From assembly GCA_003158495.1 (NCBI GenBank), contig PMJT01000238.1:25343-39539 (forward strand): 14,197 nucleotides of DNA, given 5' to 3'. Made by a program: the position numbers and the translations under genes. A model generated the notes under the pieces. It was not told the DNA's origin. It did no database searches and saw only the letters and a program-made list of their open reading frames with translations. This DNA comes from Chloroflexota bacterium (GTDB lineage Bacteria > Chloroflexota > Limnocylindria > Limnocylindrales > CSP1-4). Each line of letters opens with the position of its first letter. The stretch's first letter is position 1. This document shows, piece by piece, positions 6,537 through 13,198 of the stretch.

Positions 6537-8239
6537 GCTCGACCACCTCAGAGCCCGGGTTTACATCGGCTATGGATCCGGGCTCAACTCCGGATACCAG
6601 CGCGGTCGCCGAGCCGGCCGGGCCCCGGGCATCGGGCCCGGTTTCGGCCGCGGCGCTCGCCGGCGTGCGTTTCCTGCGCTCGTTCGACGGCCTCGAGCCG
6701 AGCGCCGGGATCCTGACCGCGATACGCGAGGGACGTGCCAGCGGCGTCACTCTCTTCCGGGCCCGCAACGTGTCGACGCCGGAGCAGGTCCGCGACCTGT
6801 GCGCCGCGCTCCAGGCCGCGCGACCGGTCGGCGATCCGCCGCTCGTCATCGGCCTCGACCAGGAAGGCGGGCAACTCCAGGCCGTCGGCGACGGCGCGAC
6901 CGCCTGGCCCGGCAATCTCGCCCTTGGCGCCGCCGGATCCGAGGAGATGGCTCGCCGGGCCGGCCGAGCGATCGGCGCCGAGGTGGCCGCACTTGGCGGC
7001 ACGCTGGTTTACGCCCCGGTCTGCGACGTTCTCCAGCGATCGTCGGCGACGCCGCTGGGCACGCGGCCGTTCGGCGACGACCCCGGACTCGTGTCGCGGC
7101 TGGCCGCCGCGATGACGGCCGGCCTGCAGGAAGCGGGCATCGCCGCAACGCTCAAGCACTTTCCGGGCCATGGCTCGGCGGCCGCGGACTCGCACAAGGC
7201 ACTGCCCGTCGTGTCCCACGACCTCGCCGGGTTGCGCGAACTCGAGTTGCCCCCTTTCATTTCCGGCATCGCCGCCGGCGTGCGAGCGGTCCTGCCCGGC
7301 CACCTTGCCGTTCCAGCGCTGACCGGCGGCGCGGCGATCCCAGCCACGGTCTCGAGGGCGATCCTCGTCGGTCTCCTGCGGGATGAGCTGGGCTTCCGGG
7401 GAGTGACGATCAGCGACGCCCTGGACATGGCCGGTGCATCCCACGATCGTGGTCTCGGCGGAACGGTCGGCGCGGCTGCGCAAGCGGGCATGGACCTGCT
7501 CTTGCTCAACCACCCGGCGGCCCTGGAAGAGGCGGCCTTCGAGGCACTCCGCGAGGCGATAGAGTCCGGCACCGTGGATCGACGGCGAGCGGAAGAAGCG
7601 CGCGACCGCATCCTGGCGCTTCGGGTCGAGCTGGCCGGGATCGCCCAGCCTTCGCTCGGAGTGGTGGGATGCGCCGAACACGGGGCCCTGGCACGAGAGA
7701 TCGCAGAGGCGTCCGTGACCCTCGTTCGGGATCCGGACGCCGTGCTTCCGCTACAGGCGGGCGGTGGCCGCGTCGCCGTCATCGCCCCGGCCCCGGTCGA
7801 CCTGACTCCAGCCGAAACCTCGTCGTACCTGCGGATCGGGCTGGCGGAGGCGCTTCGTGAACGCGGGCTCGCCGTAGACGAGCTGACAGCGCCGCTCGAT
7901 CCGACGCCATCGGACGTGGCCGCGATCGCGGATGCGGTAGCCGGCCACGCGACGACGATCGTCTGCACCTTCGACGCGGTCGGCTTCCCGGGCCAGGTCT
8001 CGCTGGTTTCGCATCTTGCGAGCCACGGCGCGATGCCCGCCGGCGGTCCGGGAGGCTCCGGCCCCGTCGTGGCCATCGCCCTTCGCAGCCCCTATGACGT
8101 CGCGCTCTTTCCGGCCGCCATCGCGTCAATATGCACATACGGCATTCAGCCGCCGCAGATCGAGGTCCTTGCCGATGCATTGGTCGGCCGGATCCCGTTC
8201 GCCGGGCGTCTGCCGGTAAGACTGGAGCCAGCACCATGA
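6533..8239 (+). CDS. Cytoplasmic GH3 beta-N-acetylglucosaminidase (NagZ type)
   Basis: The protein has 568 residues. Residues about 40-365 are the GH3 catalytic barrel: DQEGG at 109-113, APVCDV at 161-166, KHFPGHG at 208-214 followed by Asp219-Ser-His221 (the flexible-loop His/Asp acid-base dyad of NagZ enzymes), and SDALDM at 294-299 with Asp295 as expected nucleophile. Residues about 385-568 form the second domain seen in long NagZ proteins such as that of Bacillus subtilis. Neither signal peptide nor membrane segment is present, so it acts in the cytoplasm on imported GlcNAc disaccharides. The first 35 residues are Ser/Thr/Pro-rich and match nothing I know. The start is ATG 6533, overlapping the permease stop. 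A phosphorylase activity, as in Cellulomonas Nag3, shares the same His/Asp dyad and cannot be excluded. No MurNAc-specific gene lies nearby, which favours a chitobiose-type substrate over a muropeptide. Confidence 0.88.
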   Translation: MSSTTSEPGFTSAMDPGSTPDTSAVAEPAGPRASGPVSAAALAGVRFLRSFDGLEPSAGILTAIREGRASGVTLFRARNVSTPEQVRDLCAALQAARPVGDPPLVIGLDQEGGQLQAVGDGATAWPGNLALGAAGSEEMARRAGRAIGAEVAALGGTLVYAPVCDVLQRSSATPLGTRPFGDDPGLVSRLAAAMTAGLQEAGIAATLKHFPGHGSAAADSHKALPVVSHDLAGLRELELPPFISGIAAGVRAVLPGHLAVPALTGGAAIPATVSRAILVGLLRDELGFRGVTISDALDMAGASHDRGLGGTVGAAAQAGMDLLLLNHPAALEEAAFEALREAIESGTVDRRRAEEARDRILALRVELAGIAQPSLGVVGCAEHGALAREIAEASVTLVRDPDAVLPLQAGGGRVAVIAPAPVDLTPAETSSYLRIGLAEALRERGLAVDELTAPLDPTPSDVAAIADAVAGHATTIVCTFDAVGFPGQVSLVSHLASHGAMPAGGPGGSGPVVAIALRSPYDVALFPAAIASICTYGIQPPQIEVLADALVGRIPFAGRLPVRLEPAP

Positions 8240-9261
8240 GCATGCGCTCGGAACTGGGCGAGAGCCCCAGGATCGTCGGTCAACTGCTTGGAGCGTCCGG
8301 CCAGGTCGAGGCCGTTGCCAGGGCCGTCCGGGCTCGGGAAATAGACCTGGCCGTGATCGCCGCCCGCGGCACCTCGGACCACGCTGCCCTTTACGCCCAG
8401 TACATCCTGGGTGCGCGAAACGGCCTTCTCGTCGCGCCCGCCGCTCCGTCTCTCGTCTCCCTCTACGGCGCGCCGCCGCGGCTGTGCAACGCGCTCGTCA
8501 TCGGCATCTCGCAGTCGGGCAAATCGCCCGACGTGGTCGCCGTACTGGCCGAGTCGCGCCGGCAGGGGGCGCTTACCGTCGCCATTACGAACGACCCGGC
8601 TTCGGAGCTGGCCGCCGCCGCGGAGTACCTCGTCGAGCTCGAGGCAGGCGAGGAGCGTGCGGTCGCGGCCACCAAGACGTATCTCGCGGAGATAGCCGTC
8701 ATCGCCATGCTGTCGGCCGCTCTCTCAGGCGATCAGAAGTCGCAGGACGAACTGCGCGCCGTCCCGGCCGCGCTCCAGGCCGCCGTCGAGCAGGAAGCCG
8801 TTGTCATCCCTATCGCGCAGGCGTGGGCCCGGGAGAACCGTTGCGCCGTTCTCGCCCGAGGGTTCCACTACGCGACGGCACGAGAATGGGCCCTGAAGCT
8901 CAAGGAATTGGCCTACGTCCTGGCCGATCCGTACTCCGCTGCGGACTTCCAGCACGGCCCAATCGCGCTGATCACCGAAGGTTTTCCGGTTCTCGCGGTG
9001 GCCACGAGCGGCCCTGCCCTGGAGGGCATGACCGAGTTGCTGGGGAGGGTGCAGAACGCCGGGGCGCGGCTGCTGGTGCTGTCGGACGTCGCCGCGCTTC
9101 GCGAGTTCGGCGACTTCGTCCAGCTCCCGCCCGTACCGGAGTGGCTGTCGCCGCTCGTCGCGATCGTGCCGGCCCAGCTCTTTGCCTACCATCTCGCCCG
9201 CGCTCGCGGCCTCGATACCGAAGCCCCTCGCAATCTTTCGAAAGTGACCCTGACCCTGTGA
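8236..9261 (+). CDS. SIS-type glucosamine-6-phosphate deaminase (NagB-II / GlmS isomerase-like)
   Basis: The protein has 341 residues and two SIS sugar-phosphate-binding domains (about 35-165 and 200-330). It resembles the isomerase half of GlmS without the glutaminase domain. Visible motifs are RGTSDHA (44-50), phosphate-binding SQSGKS (92-97), AVAATKTY (142-149), KLKELAY (221-227) with Glu224, QHGPIAL (239-245) with His240, and the C-terminal PRNLSKVTLTL (331-341). These correspond to the catalytic Glu, ring-opening His and terminal Lys regions of GlmS. Without a glutaminase domain, the likely reaction is glucosamine-6-phosphate to fructose-6-phosphate plus ammonia, as in NagB-II proteins. 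No classical NagB is present in the window. The ATG at 8236 overlaps the GH3 stop and has GGAG 8 bases upstream. The next Met is residue 3. AgaS-like specificity is an alternative, but nagA directly downstream supports the GlcNAc route. Confidence 0.85.
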   Translation: MSMRSELGESPRIVGQLLGASGQVEAVARAVRAREIDLAVIAARGTSDHAALYAQYILGARNGLLVAPAAPSLVSLYGAPPRLCNALVIGISQSGKSPDVVAVLAESRRQGALTVAITNDPASELAAAAEYLVELEAGEERAVAATKTYLAEIAVIAMLSAALSGDQKSQDELRAVPAALQAAVEQEAVVIPIAQAWARENRCAVLARGFHYATAREWALKLKELAYVLADPYSAADFQHGPIALITEGFPVLAVATSGPALEGMTELLGRVQNAGARLLVLSDVAALREFGDFVQLPPVPEWLSPLVAIVPAQLFAYHLARARGLDTEAPRNLSKVTLTL

Positions 9262-10412
9262 TCCGACTGTACGGCCACCTCTACGCACCCGAAGACCGCG
9301 GGCTCTGCCTGGTCACGCTGGACGGGCCGCACATCACCGCCATCGAACCTGCCGAATCACAGGTTCCCGGCAGCCTGGGCGGGCCCGGGGCCCGGATCCT
9401 CCCAGGGCTGCTGGACCTCCAGCTCAACGGAGCCTTCGGCGACGACTTCGCCGATCCGGCCGCGCGCATGGACCGCATCTGCCGCGATCTGCCGCGGTTC
9501 GGCGTCACCGGGTTCGTGCCAACCATCGTAACGTCGCCCTCTGTGGCTTATGCACCGGCGCTCGCGAACCTGCGCCGGCGGTCGACCCCCGGCGAGGCCG
9601 CCGTCCTCGGCGTGCACATCGAAGGCCCATACCTCAGCCCGATGTATGCCGGTACACACGATCCCGCGCAACTCCGCGAGCCGGACCTGTGCGAGGCGTC
9701 GGCCTGGCTGGAAGCGGGCGACATCGAATCGGTCACGCTCGCACCGGAGCTTCCCGGAGCGGTGCCGGTCATCGAGTTCCTGGTTCGGAATGGCATTCGC
9801 GTGTCGCTGGGCCACACCAACGCCACCTGGGCGGAAGCGAGCGCTGCGGCAGACGCGGGTGCAATGACGGCGACGCACCTGTTCAACGCAATGAGGCCCA
9901 TTCGGCACCGCGATCCGGGGGTCGCGGGATATGTTCTCGAGTCGCACCTGGCCGCGGGCTTCATCGCCGACGGCAATCACATCGCCTTCGAGACGATCCG
10001 GATGATCGCCCGGATCAAGGCGCCCGACGAACTGTTCCTGGTCACCGACGCCCTGGCGGGGCTCGGGATGCCGCCGGGAAAGTACTGGCTGGCCGGTCGC
10101 GAGTACATCTCGGACGGAACCTGTGGGCGGCTCCCGGACGGCACTCTCTCGGGCTCGCTCCTGCCGCTCAACCGCGCGCTCCGCAACCTCGTCAGCGAGG
10201 CAGGCCTGGATCCGGCCGTCGCGATCCGGCTCGCGACCCTCAACCCGGCCCGAGTCGCGGGCCTCGAGGCGTCCCGCGGCCGGATCGAAGTCGGGCGGAA
10301 TGCCGATGTCGTCGTGGTCGGTGACGATTGGGAAGTACTTGCCACGATCGCGGGCGGGGGCATCGCCTACACCCGGGCTGCGGCGGCCGAATTGGTCGGG
10401 AGCGTGGAATGA
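9258..10412 (+). CDS. nagA: N-acetylglucosamine-6-phosphate deacetylase
   Basis: The protein has 384 residues, the usual NagA length. It converts GlcNAc-6-phosphate to glucosamine-6-phosphate and acetate in the cytoplasm. The amidohydrolase barrel shows the QLNG motif (55-58) in place of HxH, as in the single-metal E. coli enzyme. It also shows HIEGPYLSP with metal ligand Glu122, GHTNA with His186, ATHLFNAM with His207, IADGNH with His241, and LVTDAL with the catalytic Asp264. The GTG at 9258 overlaps the preceding stop as GTGA, and translation from it gives the expected N-terminal beta segment (IRLYGHLYAP). The frame is open far upstream inside the previous gene, but that part is not NagA-like. 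The gene ends in an ATGA overlap with the UPF0309 gene. Its product is the substrate of the SIS deaminase just upstream. Confidence 0.93.
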   Translation: MIRLYGHLYAPEDRGLCLVTLDGPHITAIEPAESQVPGSLGGPGARILPGLLDLQLNGAFGDDFADPAARMDRICRDLPRFGVTGFVPTIVTSPSVAYAPALANLRRRSTPGEAAVLGVHIEGPYLSPMYAGTHDPAQLREPDLCEASAWLEAGDIESVTLAPELPGAVPVIEFLVRNGIRVSLGHTNATWAEASAAADAGAMTATHLFNAMRPIRHRDPGVAGYVLESHLAAGFIADGNHIAFETIRMIARIKAPDELFLVTDALAGLGMPPGKYWLAGREYISDGTCGRLPDGTLSGSLLPLNRALRNLVSEAGLDPAVAIRLATLNPARVAGLEASRGRIEVGRNADVVVVGDDWEVLATIAGGGIAYTRAAAAELVGSVE

Positions 10413-11140
10413 CCCTCGCCCAGGGAACCGGTGCGACGCAGCCCCGGCCGTACCTCGACGAGCTCTCGGCCGCCCTCGAGCGCGCTCGGCAGACCAACCG
10501 CCAATCGCTCACGAAGGCCGCGGCCATCGTCGAGCGGGTTGTGGCCGGTGACGGCGTCGTTTTCGCGTTCGGAAGCGGCCACTCCCAACTCGCCGTCCTG
10601 GAGCTGAACCGACGGGCCGGCTCGATCGCCGCCTGGCAGGTCATCTTCGATCCAACGTGGGGTGCGGCAGAGCATCTGGCCGGATACGGCGAGACGCTCA
10701 TCTGCGACGCGGCGCCGGGTCCGAGAGACTGCTTGATCGCCATCAGCCACTCGGGCAGGACGATGGCCGCGATCGATGTTGCGTCGCGTGCCCGGGCGGC
10801 CGGGGCCGCCGTAATAGCGGTGACCTCGCGTCGACTTTCGAGACCCGGTCGAGAGCCGGCAGGTCCGCGGCTCGAGGAGTTCGCCGACGTCGTGCTCGAC
10901 GATGGAGCCCCGGACGAAGGCCATGGCATGGGCGGCAGCGGGTCGGCTGCATGGGCTGGCCCAACCTCGACCGTGGTAGCCACCGCGCTTCTGCATGAAG
11001 TCGTCGGAGAAGCGATCGGCCGCATGGCCGCCCGGGGACTGGATGCGCCGGTGCTGCGGTCCAACGCCGACGTCGGGGGCCGTCAGCACAACGAGCGGCT
11101 TCGCGATCTGTACCGGGCCCGCGTCCGCCTGGTGCCGTGA
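10409..11140 (+). CDS. SIS-domain protein of the UPF0309 type
   Basis: The protein has 243 residues and a single SIS domain: FGSGHSQ (54-60), phosphate-binding SHSGR (113-117), AVTS (137-140), GPTST (184-188), SNADVGG (218-224) and H-N at 227-228. This pattern matches the uncharacterised UPF0309 family of sugar-phosphate-binding proteins. The ATG overlaps the nagA stop as ATGA, so it is translationally coupled to the deacetylase and should act on an amino-sugar phosphate of this pathway. The reaction is not known from the sequence. One precedent I recall is a Streptomyces SIS protein called NagS, described as dehydrating GlcNAc-6-phosphate. Orthology could not be tested here. It lacks the length and layout of MurQ etherases (about 300 residues). 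The kinase gene follows after 52 bases. Confidence 0.8.
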   Translation: MTLAQGTGATQPRPYLDELSAALERARQTNRQSLTKAAAIVERVVAGDGVVFAFGSGHSQLAVLELNRRAGSIAAWQVIFDPTWGAAEHLAGYGETLICDAAPGPRDCLIAISHSGRTMAAIDVASRARAAGAAVIAVTSRRLSRPGREPAGPRLEEFADVVLDDGAPDEGHGMGGSGSAAWAGPTSTVVATALLHEVVGEAIGRMAARGLDAPVLRSNADVGGRQHNERLRDLYRARVRLVP

Positions 11141-11192
11141 CGGGGCAACACGAGACAAGCGAGAGTGGGTAGCCAGAGGGAGAGAGGAACGG

Positions 11193-12620
11193 ATGGAAGT
11201 TAGCGACGTGCGCCGGGATCCCGGACGGTTTCTCGTGCCGCCCCTGGTCGCCCCGCCGCTCGATCCTGGGTTTCGTCCGTCCGTCCTCGCACTCCGCGAG
11301 CTGGGCCGGGCGTCGGGTCGATCCGATGGGGGAGTGACAGCATCAGTTGCGGTGGAACGGCCCGGCGGTTCGGTCTGCGTCCGCGACGTCCCCGTCTTCC
11401 TGGACGGCCAGCCCGACGCCGCCACCGGCCACGCCTTCTGCGAGAGGGTCGTCAAGTCGATGCTGTGGTCCCAGGGCGGCTGCCGGATCTGGGTCGATGG
11501 GCCGGCCGGGCTCACCGACGCACTGCGCCGGCACTACCGGGAGGACGCGGCCGGGCGCTTCGACGCGCGGGTACTCGGCCAAGAGGTCTACGGGGCCACG
11601 CTCGAGGTGATTGCCGCGCCGCGGTCCTCGTTCCCGGTCTCTCGAGAGGCAACCGAACAGCTGGGCGGCCACCTGGACGGCTGCCGGATCGGCTTCGACC
11701 TGGGAGCGAGCGACCGCAAGGTGGCCGCCGTTCTCGACGGCGAGGTCGTCTTCAGCGAGGAAGTCCGCTGGGATCCGTCTCGCCACGAGGACCCGCAGTG
11801 GCACTTCGACGAGATCATGGATTCGCTTCGGACGGCCGCCGCGCACCTGCCGCGTGTCGATGCGATCGGGGGGAGCTCCGCCGGGATCTACCTCGACAGC
11901 GAAGTCCGGGTCGCCTCCCTGTTCCGATCCGTGCCACCGGAGCAATTCGAGCGGAAGGTCCGGGGCATCTTCCGCGACCTTCGCGCGGCCTGGGGCGGTA
12001 TCCCGTTCGTCGTGGTCAACGACGGCGAAGTAACCGCGCTGGCCGGTGCCGGCAGCGCCGGCGTCGGGTCCCTGCTCGGTATCGCGCTCGGTTCGAGCGA
12101 GGCCGCGGGCTATATCAGGCCCGATGGAGGTCTGACGTCGTGGCTCAACGAACTGGCGTTCGCTCCGATTGATTACCGCGCCGATGCGCCGGTCGACGAG
12201 TGGTCCGGCGACCGCGGCTGTGGAGTCCAGTACCTCTCCCAGCAGGCCGTTGCCCGCCTTCTGCCCGCCGCGGGCATCGAGGCCGATGCCGCCATTTCGC
12301 TGCCCGAACGGCTCGTCCTCCTCCAGGGCCTCATGGCCGAAGGCGACACCAGGGCGGAGCGCGTCTACGAGACGATCGGCACATATCTCGGCTATGCCCT
12401 TCTCGAGTACCGCGGCTACTACGACTTCCGTCACGTCCTCCTGCTGGGGAGAGTCACGACGGGACCGGGCGGCGATGTCATCAACGCTCGGGCTCGGGCT
12501 GTGCTCGAGGTCGAGGCGCCGGACACATCCGCGGAAATCACCTTCCATGCCGCCTCGGAGCGCGACAAACGCCACGGCCAGGCAGTGGCGGCGGCCAGTC
12601 TCCCGAACCTGGCTGGCTAG
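11193..12620 (+). CDS. ROK-like sugar kinase with N-terminal domain, candidate GlcNAc kinase
   Basis: The protein has 475 residues. The C-terminal part, from about residue 160, has an actin-like ATPase/ROK fold signature: phosphate loop FDLGASDRK (168-176), GGSSAGIYLD (226-235), VVNDGEVTALAGA (274-286) with candidate catalytic Asp277, LGIALGSSEAAGY (295-307) and HVLLLGRVTTG (414-424). The ROK zinc motif C-x-C-G-x-x-G-C is absent. Residues 1 to about 160 form an extra domain that I can describe only as mixed alpha/beta. I recall similarly built full-length ROK proteins in Firmicutes, so the fusion is probably an established family and not an artefact. It is the only kinase candidate in the operon, and the pathway needs GlcNAc to GlcNAc-6-phosphate, so that role is inferred. 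The ATG at 11193 has AGAGG five bases upstream. Earlier in-frame starts would run back into the previous gene. Confidence 0.75.
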   Translation: MEVSDVRRDPGRFLVPPLVAPPLDPGFRPSVLALRELGRASGRSDGGVTASVAVERPGGSVCVRDVPVFLDGQPDAATGHAFCERVVKSMLWSQGGCRIWVDGPAGLTDALRRHYREDAAGRFDARVLGQEVYGATLEVIAAPRSSFPVSREATEQLGGHLDGCRIGFDLGASDRKVAAVLDGEVVFSEEVRWDPSRHEDPQWHFDEIMDSLRTAAAHLPRVDAIGGSSAGIYLDSEVRVASLFRSVPPEQFERKVRGIFRDLRAAWGGIPFVVVNDGEVTALAGAGSAGVGSLLGIALGSSEAAGYIRPDGGLTSWLNELAFAPIDYRADAPVDEWSGDRGCGVQYLSQQAVARLLPAAGIEADAAISLPERLVLLQGLMAEGDTRAERVYETIGTYLGYALLEYRGYYDFRHVLLLGRVTTGPGGDVINARARAVLEVEAPDTSAEITFHAASERDKRHGQAVAAASLPNLAG

Positions 12621-12631
12621 CGGGCAAATGC

Positions 12632-12655
12632 GCGCCGCGCCGATGAGGGCGGCGC
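12632..12655 (+). terminator. Possible GC-rich hairpin at the operon end
   Basis: GCGCCGC (12632-12638) pairs with GCGGCGC (12649-12655) around a 10-base loop, starting 12 bases after the kinase stop. There is no T-run. It may mark the 3' end of the operon transcript, but such hairpins are frequent by chance at this GC content. Confidence 0.3.
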
Positions 12656-12820
12656 TCGACGATGCGCTCTCGGCAAAGCCCGCGGCGTAGAGGGCGATGA
12701 GCCGGCCGCTGGATCCGCGACGAGGGCAAACCCCAATGGCGCCGGGGCCGCACTGTGGCGATAACTCCGGTACCATGATCCGACCCCTCGAATGGGTGTG
12801 GCGCACGGCTTGACCGTGCC

Positions 12821-12829
12821 TGATACACT
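12821..12829 (+). promoter_or_regulatory. Possible extended -10 promoter of the small gene
   Basis: TGATACACT reads as an extended -10 (TG-n-TACACT), 52 bases before the TTG start at 12881, in an otherwise GC-rich spacer. No convincing -35 is found at 16-18 bp. A TTGACC at 12810-12815 is too close to serve. Confidence 0.3.
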
Positions 12830-12880
12830 CGCCGGACATTGTGGGTTAGAACCCGCGGGCGTTAGCTACGGAGAACCAGG

Positions 12881-13087
12881 TTGGGCCTCTTCAACAGCCG
12901 GAACCGCCGCCACGTCGCCATCGCGATCAGGTCCGATGGTCGCCGCGTGCAGGTCCCCATGGAGAATCTCGGTCTGGTCGACGTTTCCCTCCTCGGTCTA
13001 CTCCGCTCCATTGAGCTTGGCATTGAGCGCGTATTCGTACTCATTACCGGCTCCCGGCGGGAGACTGGAGGCAGGGACAAGCGCTAA
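12881..13087 (+). CDS. Small hypothetical protein (68 residues)
   Basis: I do not recognise this protein. It has 68 residues with a basic N-terminus (F-N-S-R-N-R-R), a central Leu/Val/Ile-rich half (about residues 29-55) and a basic, polar C-terminus. No predicted membrane segment is long enough to be sure of. The TTG start has GGAGAA (12870-12875) five bases upstream. Most codons end in G or C, as in the neighbouring genes, and an intrinsic terminator begins 25 bases after the TAA. These points support a real gene. An internal ATG at 12959 is an alternative start. The short hairpin GTGGGT/ACCCGC (12841-12856) lies just before the ribosome-binding site. It could be an independent small gene or part of a leader in front of ilvB. 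Function unknown. Confidence 0.55.
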   Translation: MGLFNSRNRRHVAIAIRSDGRRVQVPMENLGLVDVSLLGLLRSIELGIERVFVLITGSRRETGGRDKR

Positions 13088-13111
13088 CGGCGCAAAGCCC
13101 AGAAGCACCAG

Positions 13112-13139
13112 AACCCTCGCCGGATGGCGAGGGTTTTTT
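13112..13139 (+). terminator. Strong intrinsic terminator between the small gene and ilvB
   Basis: CCCTCGCC (13114-13121) and GGCGAGGG (13126-13133) form a perfect 8-bp stem with loop GGAT, extended by two A-T pairs (AA at 13112-13113 with TT at 13134-13135). Six T residues follow at 13134-13139. This is a textbook Rho-independent terminator on the + strand. It closes the 68-residue gene and may also act as an attenuator for ilvB, whose start codon is only 59 bases beyond the T-run. Confidence 0.9.
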
Positions 13140-13151
13140 CATGACCAGCAA

Positions 13152-13169
13152 CGTCGGGCCCGCCCGACG
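13152..13169 (+). other. Perfect hairpin in the ilvB leader
   Basis: CGTCGGG (13152-13158) pairs perfectly with CCCGACG (13163-13169) around a 4-base loop. It lies between the terminator and the ilvB ribosome-binding site. It could shape the 5' end of the ilvB mRNA or be an operator-like palindrome. Its role is unknown. Confidence 0.45.
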
Positions 13170-13182
13170 CATGGGAACGGAC

Positions 13183-13190
13183 AGGAAGGG
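13183..13190 (+). promoter_or_regulatory. Ribosome-binding site of ilvB
   Basis: AGGAAGGG lies 8 bases before the ATG at 13199 and fixes that start, although the conserved domain begins only about 77 residues later. Confidence 0.6.
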
Positions 13191-13198
13191 ACGCAGCG

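Noticed and set aside
8484..9257. Upstream extension of nagA
   Set aside because: This frame runs inside the SIS deaminase gene and encodes Arg-rich sequence without NagA similarity. The GTGA overlap start gives a normal-length enzyme.
10409..11140. MurNAc-6-phosphate etherase (MurQ) for the single-SIS protein
   Set aside because: It is shorter than MurQ and has the UPF0309 motif order (GSGHS, SHSGR, GPTST, SNAD). No other MurNAc gene is present in the window.
11343..12839. Antisense open frame of 498 codons on the minus strand
   Set aside because: It lies opposite the kinase gene, which has clear family motifs. Long antisense frames arise readily in high-GC DNA, and the translation is Arg/Gly/Asp-rich with no recognisable domain.
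12841..12856. tRNA-like T-arm in the spacer
   Set aside because: The small hairpin has no acceptor stem, anticodon arm or D-arm around it.
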